Assembly (NCBI RefSeq): GCF_001625655.1
Contig: NZ_AUYB01000098.1
Location: 1-64,000, forward strand
Direction of reading: 5' to 3'
DNA length: 64,000 bases
From: Pseudoalteromonas luteoviolacea DSM 6061
GTDB taxonomy: Bacteria; Pseudomonadota; Gammaproteobacteria; Enterobacterales; Alteromonadaceae
Under the pieces are notes generated by a model. It was not told where the DNA came from and ran no database searches. It worked only from the letters and a program-made list of their open reading frames with translations. Numbering within the stretch: position 1 is the first letter of the stretch; every line of letters starts with the position of its first letter. Shown here piece by piece: positions 47,243 to 56,220 of the stretch. The position numbers and the translations under genes were made by a program.

Positions 47243-47665
47243 ATGAAATATCTAGTATTGGCGTCAACGCTACTGCTTGGTGCATGTAGCTCGACTTATA
47301 ATCTGGATCAAACAATGGATTTGATAGCAGCAACTGAAGAAAATGCTCCAAACGGCGTTCAAGGCACATTTCAATTTGAAATTAAGGCCGGTGACAAAAT
47401 TCGAGGCGAAGTTTTTTTGAATACGCAAGAAGACTATAGAGATCGAAGGTCCATTACAATTGCGTTAACACCTGAAGTGGTCAAAGAGTTTATTCGAAAA
47501 GAGGGGTTAACCCCAAACGTATACTTTATTGGTAAAAAAGTCGAAGTAACAGGGGAAGCTAAAAGAGAGAAAATAGCCTTTTTCTCTAGAGGCAAGAAAA
47601 CAAGTAAATACTACTTCCAAACACACATTACTATTGACTCGCTTGACCAGATCCAAGAGATCTAA
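47243..47665 (+). CDS. Small lipoprotein of unknown function
   Basis: The ATG at 47243 follows AAAAGGA and opens a classic lipoprotein signal MKYLVLASTLLLGACSS (Cys17). The open frame extends upstream to 47138, but that part would mask the signal. The mature ~124 residues contain AGDKIRGEVFLNTQEDYRDRRSITI and look mostly beta, with a possible OB-like fold. No recognised domain. Confidence 0.8.
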   Translation: MKYLVLASTLLLGACSSTYNLDQTMDLIAATEENAPNGVQGTFQFEIKAGDKIRGEVFLNTQEDYRDRRSITIALTPEVVKEFIRKEGLTPNVYFIGKKVEVTGEAKREKIAFFSRGKKTSKYYFQTHITIDSLDQIQEI

Positions 47666-47699
47666 TTTTTAAGCTGTCACAACAAAATACAAGCAGTGG

Positions 47700-47739
47700 G
47701 CTTAAGTTACCGAGTAATTTTGACTTAAGCTCATTACTC
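47700..47739. repeat. Two interleaved inverted repeats
   Basis: Arms A GCTTAAGT (47700-47707), B GAGTAAT (47712-47718), A' ACTTAAGC (47723-47730) and B' ATTACTC (47733-47739) are arranged A-B-A'-B'. Both stems are perfect but cannot form together as simple hairpins. It may be an unusual terminator for the lipoprotein gene or an alternative-structure element. Confidence 0.65.
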
Positions 47740-47874
47740 ACCTTATTTTATTTTCACACCTCTCAACTTTTGGTATCGTTTGGCTTGAATATCCATTTCT
47801 TGCTAGACAGTGACTAAATGAGTTGTTTCTGCAGTTAATCTAGCAAATTAAAAATTCTAAAAATAAGAATAACT

Positions 47875-48978
47875 ATGAAAACACGTTTTGGCCTGCTTCA
47901 AAAACTCACTCTCTCTTTTTTTACTGTTACATGCCTTTTTACAACTTGGCTCGCCAGTGCCGACGAAGTTGACCTACTCATAAAAAAGTCAATGGCGAAG
48001 GGTAATATACCTGGCTTGCAGCTGGCCGTAGTACAAAATAACAAGATTGTTAAGGCTCAGAGTTACGGCTTTGCAAACCTACAAGATGATATCAAAGTGA
48101 AAAACGACACTGTTTTTTCGATCAACTCTATGACAAAAGCATTTACTGGCGTTGCGCTGGTTCAGTTGGTGGAAAAAGGCGTGTTAACACTAGACGATGA
48201 AATTGGTCAACACCTTCCAGAGCTACCCAAGTCGTGGCACAAGATTAAAATCAAACACCTAATGGCTCATACATCGGGTTTGCCAAAAATCTTAAGTGGT
48301 CATTATATTGATTTAATTGTAAGAGGTAACCCAAAAGCTGCTTGGGAAAAGGTACAAACGTTACCCATGGTATCTGCTGTTAATTCCCGTTTTGATTATA
48401 ATCAAACAGGCTATGTTATTGTTGGCAAAATCATTGATAAATATGTTGATGGTAATTTTGTCAATTTTATAACCCAGCATCAACTGAACCCAGTTGGTAT
48501 GAGCCTGACGGCGGCAGCGGGGTTTGAATATATGACTCCGGTAATTAAAAACCAAGCTAGGCAATATCTTTTCGAGGAAAGCGAAAAACGTTTCATTAAT
48601 ATTTATGGAAATTTTTCATATATGATGAGAACCGCTGCCGGAATGAACTCAACAGCAACAGAATTGGCTCAATACCTAATCGCATTGCAATCTAAAAAGT
48701 TGGTAAAGAACCTTGGTATGCTTTGGACTCCGGTGCAATTAGAAAGCGGCGAAATACAGGGGTTTAACAGATTAGAAAATGGCTATGCTATTGGCTGGCA
48801 AGTGTTAGACCGAGAGCGCCATTCTGCGGTGAGCGCAAGTGGCGGGAATGCCGTAACCATGATCCATTATCCACAAAGCAATGTTTCAATTGTTGTGCTA
48901 ACAAACTTGGTTGGCGCACTACCAATTCAATTTGTGGATGATATTGCAGCGCATTACATTGAAGGATTTAAGCTTTAA
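47875..48978 (+). CDS. Secreted serine hydrolase, beta-lactamase class C / esterase family
   Basis: This 367-residue protein has a signal peptide (~1-29). The SxxK nucleophile motif is INSMTKAFTG (Ser near 83, Lys near 86). The second motif is FDYNQTGY, where YxN reads Tyr-Asn-Gln, so the usual Asn is changed. A later SASGGN could be the third motif. It belongs to the EstB/ClbP/penicillin-binding-like group; a true beta-lactamase role is uncertain. A weak hairpin (48990-49020) follows. Confidence 0.87.
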   Translation: MKTRFGLLQKLTLSFFTVTCLFTTWLASADEVDLLIKKSMAKGNIPGLQLAVVQNNKIVKAQSYGFANLQDDIKVKNDTVFSINSMTKAFTGVALVQLVEKGVLTLDDEIGQHLPELPKSWHKIKIKHLMAHTSGLPKILSGHYIDLIVRGNPKAAWEKVQTLPMVSAVNSRFDYNQTGYVIVGKIIDKYVDGNFVNFITQHQLNPVGMSLTAAAGFEYMTPVIKNQARQYLFEESEKRFINIYGNFSYMMRTAAGMNSTATELAQYLIALQSKKLVKNLGMLWTPVQLESGEIQGFNRLENGYAIGWQVLDRERHSAVSASGGNAVTMIHYPQSNVSIVVLTNLVGALPIQFVDDIAAHYIEGFKL

Positions 48979-49027
48979 TTAGGGTTGTCGGGTGATTTGA
49001 GAAACCAGCTCTAATCACCCAATTCTA

Positions 49028-49855
49028 TTACTTGCGAAGGGAAATAGACGTTGCTTCTATGTCAATTTTACCTTGTTTAAATAAACCACCAATGGCTTTT
49101 TTAAAGTTGGCTTTACTGGTAGAGAAGGCTTGCTTTATTTGTTGTGGGTCTGACTTGTCACCCAGTGGTAAAAAGCCATTGTTTTCTTCTAGCTTTGCAA
49201 GAATTTGCTCACCTAATCCAGAAATTTTTTCTATACCCGGTTTTTCGAGCAGCACGTCGATTTTGTCGCCTTCACGTACTTGCTTAACATAACCTTTCAT
49301 ACGCTGGCCAATGTACATACGCTTGAATACCGTGTTAAAAAACACCATACCAAAGTGCGTTTCATTAATAACCACTTTGTAGCCAAGATCTGTTTTAGCA
49401 GCCACGATTAAATCGACTTCTTGGTTTTTCTCGTAATTAGCAGGTGTTTTATTAACAAACTTATTTAGGTTGCTCGAAGCGCATAAACGTTTGCTGGCAT
49501 TGTCTAAGTAAAGCTTTACAAGATAGCTATAGCCTTCACGCATTTTTGGCTTTTGCTCGTTGTAAGGCGCAAGTACATCTTTAGCTATGCCCAGGTCCAT
49601 AAACGCGCCCACTTTATTAATCTGTTTTACACGAAGTAAGGCAAATTCACCAACTTGAGCCAATGGTGCTTTTGTCGTAGCACAAGGGTGCCCTTGGTTA
49701 TCTGAATAGATAAACACTTCAACATTATCGCCTTCTTCTAAATACTCAGGCTTTTCGTCGAGTGGCAAAAATACATCACCTAGTTCTTTACCGTCTAGGT
49801 ATGCGCCTTCAGCGCTGATCTCTTCAATCATTAAAAATTGCTTTGTACCTAGCAT
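49028..49855 (-). CDS. CvfB-family S1-like RNA-binding protein
   Basis: This 275-residue cytoplasmic protein consists of tandem S1-like beta-barrel domains (GAYLDGKELGDVFLP, GAFMDLGIAKDVLAPYNEQ, GFLP..) and a C-terminal winged-helix region (KQAFSTSKANFKKAIGGLFKQGKI). This matches CvfB/YitL proteins that bind RNA and affect gene expression. It starts 3 bases after the DEAD-box helicase gene, so the two RNA-acting proteins are co-transcribed. Confidence 0.92.
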   Translation of the reverse strand: MLGTKQFLMIEEISAEGAYLDGKELGDVFLPLDEKPEYLEEGDNVEVFIYSDNQGHPCATTKAPLAQVGEFALLRVKQINKVGAFMDLGIAKDVLAPYNEQKPKMREGYSYLVKLYLDNASKRLCASSNLNKFVNKTPANYEKNQEVDLIVAAKTDLGYKVVINETHFGMVFFNTVFKRMYIGQRMKGYVKQVREGDKIDVLLEKPGIEKISGLGEQILAKLEENNGFLPLGDKSDPQQIKQAFSTSKANFKKAIGGLFKQGKIDIEATSISLRK

Positions 49856-49858
49856 GGC

Positions 49859-51187
49859 TTACTCCTCAGCTGGCTTTGGTTTTCTGCGAAGTGGTGCATT
49901 ACCATCTACATCAAATGGTGCTGCGATAGGTTTTTTAGGCGCTTTAGGCTTTTTAGTAAACTTACGCTTTTGTTCAGTCTTTTTACCAGTGGTTGGTTTT
50001 TTACCTTTGTAGACTGGCTTTTTAGGTTTTTCTTTAAAGCCTTTGAATTTACCTTCAAGACCTTCCACGGTATGAAAGGTGAGCTTTTCTTTTAAATACT
50101 GCGCAATTGCTTGATAGCTCTTCCAGTCTTTTGGACCAACTAAAGAAGCGGCGGTGCCTTTAAAGCCCGCGCGACCTGTACGACCGATACGGTGTACATA
50201 TTCTTCCGCTTGTTTTGGTAAATCAAAGTTAATTACGTGAGTGACATTTAACAGATCAAGGCCTCTAGAAGCAACGTCTGTTGTGACTAGCACTTTATAA
50301 ATACCGCGGCTAAACGCATCCATAATATCAAGACGTTTGTTCTGAGCTAAGTCACCAGCTAAACCAATGGCTTTAATGCCCATTTCGTTAAGTAAGTCAC
50401 TCAAGCGTGTTGTATCTTGACGGGTTGCAGTAAAGATAATGCACTGTCCAACCTCGTCCTGTTGCACAAAATGTTTAAGTAATGCTTCTTTGTGATCAAG
50501 ATGGTCTGCAAAATACAGTGCCTGCTGAATGTCTTCATGCTTTTCATTGCTGCCACTGAGTAGGATCTTTTTAGGAGATTTTAACAGCGCTTTTGCTGTA
50601 AGCTCTACTTGGGCATGTTCTAGCGTCGCAGAAAATACCATAGTTTGACGCAGGCGGTGGTCAGCTTGACTGTTGATAGCGTTTAGCTGTTTATCGAAGC
50701 CAAGGTCTAACATACGGTCGGCTTCGTCAAAAATAAGTAGCTCAAGGCCAGCTAGATGTAATGACTGTTGTTCTAAATGGTCGGTAATTCGACCTGGTGT
50801 GCCAATAACAAAATGCGGATTTTTACGTAGTGCTTTAACTTGGTCGTTAAAGTTCTCGCCGCCAAGTACTTTGGTAGCTGTCATTGAGGTACCGGCAATT
50901 AACAAGCGGCACTGCGCAAATACCTGATTGGCCAACTCGCGAGTAGGGGCAACGATGAGTACACGAGGGTCTCGTTTGCTCAGCGCTTTTTGCTTCATTA
51001 CACGCTGCACAGCAGGTAACAAAAACGCTAAGGTCTTTCCTGAACCGGTTTTTGACTGTGCAAAAACATCGTGGCCTGCTAAAGCGGTAGGGATGGCATG
51101 TGCTTGAATTTCAGTAGGCTCATTAATTCCCTGATGTTGTAGTTGCTTTTCAAAGCGAAGGTCAAGGCCGAGTTCGGAAAATCTCAA
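49859..51187 (-). CDS. DEAD-box ATP-dependent RNA helicase
   Basis: This 442-residue protein has the full motif set: Q motif near 21-26, motif I SKTGSGKT, motif II DEAD, motif III SAT and motif VI HRIGRTGR. The C-terminal ~70 residues are a very basic Lys/Pro-rich tail, probably for RNA binding. It resembles the RhlE group. It probably acts in ribosome assembly or mRNA turnover. It is first in a two-gene operon with cvfB. Confidence 0.95.
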   Translation of the reverse strand: MRFSELGLDLRFEKQLQHQGINEPTEIQAHAIPTALAGHDVFAQSKTGSGKTLAFLLPAVQRVMKQKALSKRDPRVLIVAPTRELANQVFAQCRLLIAGTSMTATKVLGGENFNDQVKALRKNPHFVIGTPGRITDHLEQQSLHLAGLELLIFDEADRMLDLGFDKQLNAINSQADHRLRQTMVFSATLEHAQVELTAKALLKSPKKILLSGSNEKHEDIQQALYFADHLDHKEALLKHFVQQDEVGQCIIFTATRQDTTRLSDLLNEMGIKAIGLAGDLAQNKRLDIMDAFSRGIYKVLVTTDVASRGLDLLNVTHVINFDLPKQAEEYVHRIGRTGRAGFKGTAASLVGPKDWKSYQAIAQYLKEKLTFHTVEGLEGKFKGFKEKPKKPVYKGKKPTTGKKTEQKRKFTKKPKAPKKPIAAPFDVDGNAPLRRKPKPAEE

Positions 51188-51452
51188 AGTTACTTTCTCC
51201 AGTCATTATTCTAAAAAACGCGCCATTATAGCAAAGAGCCAGACAAAGGCACTATATAAATCTCAGTTTAAAATTGTTTTTGCTTTTGTTTTAATCACTT
51301 GGAATAAAAACTCAGCACTTGATTCTGCGTGTTTTGCATTTGTTTTATAAATCCGTAAAATACACGCCTCAGCGCCGGATTTACGATTCGGTTTGTGCCT
51401 ACGCGTCGTGTTTAAGTGTAGGTTGTTTTAAAGCTTATAAAAGAGAATTATT

Positions 51453-52439
51453 ATGACTAAACCTTATGTTGTTTGTGCAATGTATAAGTTCGTTTTGTTG
51501 CCTAACTTTGAGCAGATCCGTCAACCTTTATTGCAAGTTATGGAAGAGAACGAGGTACGTGGTACTTTGCTACTTGCGGAAGAAGGTATTAACGGTACTG
51601 TGGCGGCGAAACGCGAAGGTATCGATGCGTTACTTGCATGGTTGGACAAGCAACCTGGTTTGGACAACATTGTTTATAAAGAGTCTTTTGACGAAACATG
51701 TCCGTTCTACCGTACTAAGGTAAAGTTGAAAAAAGAGATTGTGACCATGGGTGTGCATGGTATTGACCCTAAGAAAGTGGTTGGTACTTATGTTAAGCCA
51801 GAGGATTGGAATGCACTAATCTCTGATCCAGAAGTGGTATTAGTTGATACACGTAACGATTACGAAATTGAAATCGGCACATTTAAAAATGCGGTTGACC
51901 CAAAAACTAAAACTTTCCGTGAATTCCCTGAATGGGCTGAAAAAAACCTAGACCCTAAGAAGAATAAAAAAGTAGCAATGTTCTGTACTGGCGGTATTCG
52001 CTGTGAAAAGTCTACCGCTTATATGAAAGAGCAAGGCTTTGAAGAGGTGTACCACCTTGAAGGTGGTATTCTTAAATACCTAGAAGACGTGCCAAAAGAA
52101 GAAACGATGTGGGAAGGTGAGTGCTTTGTATTTGATAACCGTGTAGCGGTTGATCATGACCTAAACAAAGGCTCTTACGAGCAGTGTCACGCGTGCCGCA
52201 TGCCTATCACTGAAGAAGAAATGAAGTTAGAGCAGTACATGGAAGGGGTTTCTTGTCACCACTGCTACGACAATGTGACTGAAGAGCAAAAAGCCCGTTT
52301 TGCTGAGCGCCAGAAGCAAATGGAGCTAGCAAAAGAGCGTGGTGAAGGTCATATTGGTCATGAAGCACAAGAAGCGCTTCGTCAACGCAAAGAGCAAAAG
52401 CAAGCTCAAAAAGATGCGCAGCGTAAGCAATCAGCTTAA
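51453..52439 (+). CDS. trhO: tRNA uridine(34) hydroxylase, rhodanese family
   Basis: This 328-residue protein matches TrhO/YceA, which hydroxylates U34 of tRNAs in an O2-dependent way. An N-terminal acylphosphatase-like domain (~1-90) is followed by a rhodanese domain with the active-site loop [13 protein letters not shown] and a C-terminal Cys-rich segment (CHACRMP..CHHC) that may bind zinc. The C-terminal ~40 residues are highly charged. A long 5' leader with TATA-rich promoter sequence precedes it; a strong terminator follows. Confidence 0.95.
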   Translation: MTKPYVVCAMYKFVLLPNFEQIRQPLLQVMEENEVRGTLLLAEEGINGTVAAKREGIDALLAWLDKQPGLDNIVYKESFDETCPFYRTKVKLKKEIVTMGVHGIDPKKVVGTYVKPEDWNALISDPEVVLVDTRNDYEIEIGTFKNAVDPKTKTFREFPEWAEKNLDPKKNKKVAMFCTGGIRCEKSTAYMKEQGFEEVYHLEGGILKYLEDVPKEETMWEGECFVFDNRVAVDHDLNKGSYEQCHACRMPITEEEMKLEQYMEGVSCHHCYDNVTEEQKARFAERQKQMELAKERGEGHIGHEAQEALRQRKEQKQAQKDAQRKQSA

Positions 52440-52473
52440 TTTGCCCTAGCTTTTAAAAATTATTCGGTTTTAA

Positions 52474-52505
52474 CGCCCTCGGTTATATTGGCCGAGGGCG
52501 TTTTT
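52474..52505 (+). terminator. Terminator of trhO
   Basis: A 9-bp perfect stem CGCCCTCGG/CCGAGGGCG is followed by T5, about 35 bases after the stop. Confidence 0.93.
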
Positions 52506-52691
52506 GTTTGTGTGGTTCAATACCTATTCCTATTTCTACCCTTACAAAGCCAAGTAAATTCAATGGATTAAAACTCAGCTTTCTTCTCAAGAAATAAATA
52601 TGAGCATGCTCAAAAATGTTGTTGCTGATTTGGGGTTCTAGGAAATGTGCGCTTATACTGACGTAGGATAAGTTTATACCGTACAACAATA

Positions 52692-53798
52692 ATGAATGCG
52701 CAGACCCAGTCAGAATTAACAATTTCACTCCAAGCTTTTTCAAAACAAAGTCATCAATTTTGGTCACTACAGATCCTTGGTTGGCTTGGTTACACTGTGG
52801 TTGTTTATATTTCTATTATTCATCCTCAGTTTGATGACAGCGACTTTAACTTAAAAGGGCAACTGTTGAATTTGTCTGTAGAGGTAAGCTGTGGCTTTGT
52901 TCTGTCATTTATACAGTGGTCGATTATAAGGCGTATTGTGCACTGGCCGCTCAAGCGTACTTTGATAACGAGCTTCGTCAGTGCTGCAGTACTAGGTTTG
53001 ATGTTTAATATAATTAAATTGGCCTCATACAAAACAATTGTGTACAACCAAGTATGGTACCAAGAGCTTAATATGCTCGAATTTGGCGGCTGGTTTTTGT
53101 TTTCGGTTTCTACCATGTTTGTGTGGACAGCGATATTCTTCATTATGTTATACAACGCGCGCTTACAAAAAGAGCATGAAATGTTGCTCAGGGCCCAGAC
53201 TGCGGCTAAAGATGCTCAACTGCAAATGTTGAGATACCAGTTAAATCCCCACTTTATGTTTAATACAATGAATGCCATTTCTACTTTGATTATGAAAAGT
53301 GAAAATGATTTGGCGCAGGAAATGCTGGATAAACTCTGCGATTTCTTTCGAGCTTCACTTCAGCATGACACGTCAGATGCCAGCCATCTTGGCAAAGAAC
53401 TAGAGCTGCTTGATTTGTATTTGAGTATTGAGAAGGTGCGGTTTGGTGAACGCCTCAAGGTAAATTTTGAAGTTAGCGACGAGGCTAGGCCGGCCAAAAT
53501 TCCACCTTTGGTTTTGCAGCCGATCGTAGAGAACGCGATTAAGTATGGCGTTGAAGCAAGAAAAAAACAAAACGTAATAGATATTCGGGTGATCAAGCAA
53601 GATGAGCATTTACGGATCTTTGTAGAAAACGAAGGCGGGGCATCAAATAGCTCTAATGAAAAAGGTTTTGGGATAGGTTTAAGCAATACCAAGGAGCGCT
53701 TAGAAACCTTTTTTAGTACGCCGTGCCAGCTGAGTGTGGAAGATGGCAATACAAAAACACGCGTCACGATTGTGATACCTTTTGTGAAAGTAAAATAA
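52692..53798 (+). CDS. LytS-type sensor histidine kinase
   Basis: This 368-residue membrane kinase has about four N-terminal TM segments (28-50, 58-80, 92-112 and 128-152). The His_kinase domain follows, with the phosphorylation motif LRYQLNPHFMFNTMNAIS, then an HATPase domain with N-box IVENAIKYGVE and G-box GFGIGLSNTKERL. The stimulus is unknown. The response regulator begins 14 bases after its stop. Confidence 0.94.
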   Translation: MNAQTQSELTISLQAFSKQSHQFWSLQILGWLGYTVVVYISIIHPQFDDSDFNLKGQLLNLSVEVSCGFVLSFIQWSIIRRIVHWPLKRTLITSFVSAAVLGLMFNIIKLASYKTIVYNQVWYQELNMLEFGGWFLFSVSTMFVWTAIFFIMLYNARLQKEHEMLLRAQTAAKDAQLQMLRYQLNPHFMFNTMNAISTLIMKSENDLAQEMLDKLCDFFRASLQHDTSDASHLGKELELLDLYLSIEKVRFGERLKVNFEVSDEARPAKIPPLVLQPIVENAIKYGVEARKKQNVIDIRVIKQDEHLRIFVENEGGASNSSNEKGFGIGLSNTKERLETFFSTPCQLSVEDGNTKTRVTIVIPFVKVK

Positions 53799-53812
53799 GA
53801 ATTGGAAATAAT

Positions 53813-54655
53813 ATGATTACTGCGGTACTGGTTGATGATGAACCTTTAGCAATAGAGGGGTTACGGCTGCGACTTGAAAACATATCTGATATTCAGATAG
53901 TGGGAGAAGGGTTTGACGGTGACGATGCAATTCGTTTGTGTCATGAGCATCAGCCAGATGTGTTGTTTATCGACTTAAGGTTGCCCGGGCTCAGTGGGCT
54001 TGAAGTCGTTCAAGGTTTGCAGTCAGACACAATGCCATTAGTCGTGTTTGTAAGTGCATATAGTGACTATGCCATAGAAGCCTTTGAACTCAATGCGTTG
54101 GACTATTTAATGAAGCCTGTGAACCTTGGTAGGCTTAAAAAATCGGTAGACAGAATACGTCATTCGCTTGCCGACTCTAAGCATACCCAAAAAAGTGAAG
54201 AGAAAGCTAAACTCTTAAAAGCACTAGGTGAGTCTTCAGGGTTAAGTATCTCGCAGCTGCAAGAGTGGTTAGATAAAGAAAGTGCGCCATTTCCAGAAAA
54301 ACCAAGACATGAATTACTGATTAAAAATCATGACAATGAGCAAGTTTTCTTATGCGTGGATGAGATTATGTGGGTTGATGCCGCTGGGGATTATATGTGT
54401 ATTCATACAGATAAGGAAAACTATATTGTCAGGATCACGCTCAAACGACTCAGTGAAGAGCTTGATAATGGTACGTTTGCACGTATCCATAAATCGACCT
54501 TAGTAAATGTGAATTTTGTGAAAAGCTTTACCACACTAAAGAACAATGAATCGATGTTGGATTTAGGGGGGGATATCAGGCTCAAAGTGAGTCGGAATTA
54601 TAGTGACACATTGAAGTCATTGTTGAGATCTCGGGTGGGAGATACATTTTTGTAG
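53813..54655 (+). CDS. LytTR-family response regulator
   Basis: The ATG at 53813 follows TTGGAA; the open frame extends back to 53723 into the kinase gene but without receiver-like sequence. The 280-residue product has a receiver domain with acidic pair DDE near the start, phospho-acceptor Asp in DVLFIDLRLPG and the Lys in YLMKP, then a LytTR DNA-binding domain from about 180. It pairs with the upstream kinase. Target genes cannot be identified. Confidence 0.95.
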   Translation: MITAVLVDDEPLAIEGLRLRLENISDIQIVGEGFDGDDAIRLCHEHQPDVLFIDLRLPGLSGLEVVQGLQSDTMPLVVFVSAYSDYAIEAFELNALDYLMKPVNLGRLKKSVDRIRHSLADSKHTQKSEEKAKLLKALGESSGLSISQLQEWLDKESAPFPEKPRHELLIKNHDNEQVFLCVDEIMWVDAAGDYMCIHTDKENYIVRITLKRLSEELDNGTFARIHKSTLVNVNFVKSFTTLKNNESMLDLGGDIRLKVSRNYSDTLKSLLRSRVGDTFL

Positions 54656-54889
54656 CCATAATGTGTACTGTTATGATTGTGAAGGGATACTGACGGCATA
54701 AATAACAAGCGGTTTTGACATAATCACACTATCAATGTTACCGAGCTTCACTAAGTTTTGCTAACCGTAACGAAGTGGTATTGATATTTATCCTTAGCCA
54801 GATATTGCGCGCGCAGCTAGCACGTATGTCGAAGTTTCTTTCAGGCTTAAGTAGCCGTGATACATTGGATTGTTCCATGTGTGGGTTAA

Positions 54890-55141
54890 CTAAGGAGAAT
54901 TCGATGACAACTTCCTTAATGGCTCTGACAGTAAGGCTCTGTGGTTAAGAACTTGCATTTGCTCACTTTTCAACGACTTTACTCCGCCTTGTTTTATCCG
55001 TTCATGATGGCGGTAACTAGTATTGTGGGAGACACTACTTAGACGGGAAGCTTCTGCCACATTTTCTAGCTTTTCAGCCTGTGCCAATACTTCACGCTCC
55101 CTGACTTCGGTTAACTGTAGTTTTCGTTCGGCGAAGTGCAC
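54890..55141 (-). mobile_element. Transposase remnant, N-terminal helix-turn-helix (IS481-like)
   Basis: Minus-strand translation gives VREREVLAQAEKLENVAEA followed by SVSHNTSYRHHERIKQGGVKSL. This resembles the N-terminal HTH of IS481-type transposases. After KSLK the reading loses similarity, and no catalytic DDE region follows. It is a fragment, read in the same frame as the adjoining remnant of a different element. The rest of the 54.66-55.82 kb gap holds no intact gene. Confidence 0.65.
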
Positions 55142-55620
55142 ATAGAACCGCTTGTTTTTATCCGTACGAATTTCAATTTTCTGGTATGCGATTACGTGCT
55201 TAAGCGGTGAGTCGGTGAAGTAGAATTCTCCCCTGAAACTAAACGTATGGTTGTTGCGGGTTTTCCGGTAGACCTTGGAGATGCAGGTTTCATCAAGATT
55301 GGTGTATCGTGATACAGGCGTATATTCGCTGTCTGATGTTCTAGATTGATTTTACAATCAGAATTTTTACGCCAGAACTGCGGGGTGAAGACGTGTTGGA
55401 AGCAGCTAGTTGCGCCCGTTATATTCAGTAATATTGTTAAGTCGTCAGGGTGTCAATCTGACTTGCAGAGTATCGAAGACACCTTCAATACGACCTTTTC
55501 CTTGAGGAAAACTGGCAAAGATGATTTCAATTCCTATCTCTTTACAGGCCTGTTGCTTCTGGTGAAAGTTGTAATTAGCACCTACGACAGAATCACATGG
55601 TAATTAAAGTACGACAAACT
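55131..55620 (-). mobile_element. Transposase remnant, integrase core and C-terminal part (ISNCY/IS481-like)
   Basis: On the minus strand, around 55450-55590, HQKQQACKEIGIEIIFASF and PQGKGRIEGVFDTLQVRL match the catalytic-Glu region of integrase-core transposases (usual form NSPQAKGRVERxFxTLQDRL), but a stop follows. Further down (~55130-55340) a second frame gives NHTFSFRGEFYF and YQKIEIR, a typical transposase C-terminal beta domain. Stops and frame changes separate the pieces, so the element is dead. I see no terminal inverted repeats. Confidence 0.7.
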
Positions 55621-55817
55621 TGTATATATCAGGTCTTAAAGCTTTGATGAATAATTTAGACTTCACCAGACAGACTGCTAAGAACGATTAGCGGCCAATA
55701 CGTTCAAATGTAAAGAGTGGCTCTGTTCTATGCACATAAATAAAACAAATTTAACACCGTGCATTTACAATTTAGAAGGTAATCGATTGATTAGTACTCA
55801 AACCGATGCTAATTTAA

Positions 55818-56219
55818 TTAGAATACAAAGTAATAGAGTCGTTAAGCGCTATCAAATTAGTTATCTTATTTTTATGCCTGTTTTCAGCACACCTAACCAA
55901 AGCTGATGAATTAAAAGAAGGGTATGGCAGTTTTGCTATACCCCATGAAGACTGTGGCGGCCATTGTGAAATTTTTCGTCTAATAAATGCAGGGAAGGTT
56001 GTAAATTCAGGTCGAATGAGCGATCAAAGTCACCTCACTCTTTCAGGGTTACCAAACGGTAAATACACAATACAATTTTTCAATAATGAGGCTGGTAAAG
56101 GGGCTACCCTGCGTTTTACTGTGCAGCATTACCCTCTTGTCAATTCTGTAGTTTTCTTTGCTCTAGGTTTTGTATTGTTTTGTGTTCTTATAATTAGTAT
56201 TCGAAGGTATAAGCGTTAG
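55818..56219 (+). CDS. Membrane-anchored exported protein with no canonical start codon
   Basis: The open frame 55818-56219 encodes a signal-like hydrophobic segment (IKLVILFLCLFSAHLTKA), then GYGSFAIPHEDCGGHCEIFRL with paired Cys, a beta-rich domain, and a C-terminal TM (~NSVVFFALGFVLFCVLIISI) plus basic tail. The first ATG is at 56016, inside the mature domain. Upstream of the signal there is no in-frame ATG, GTG or TTG, only ATA, ATC and CTG codons. Either a rare start is used or the true start was lost when the transposon debris just upstream arrived. It lies 1 base before the symporter gene. Confidence 0.6.
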   Translation, partial: LEYKVIESLSAIKLVILFLCLFSAHLTKADELKEGYGSFAIPHEDCGGHCEIFRLINAGKVVNSGRMSDQSHLTLSGLPNGKYTIQFFNNEAGKGATLRFTVQHYPLVNSVVFFALGFVLFCVLIISIRRYKR

Positions 56220-56220
56220 C

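Noticed and set aside
55346..55603. 85-codon plus-strand frame inside the transposon remnant
   Set aside because: It lies antisense to the recognisable transposase fragment and its translation has no family resemblance.
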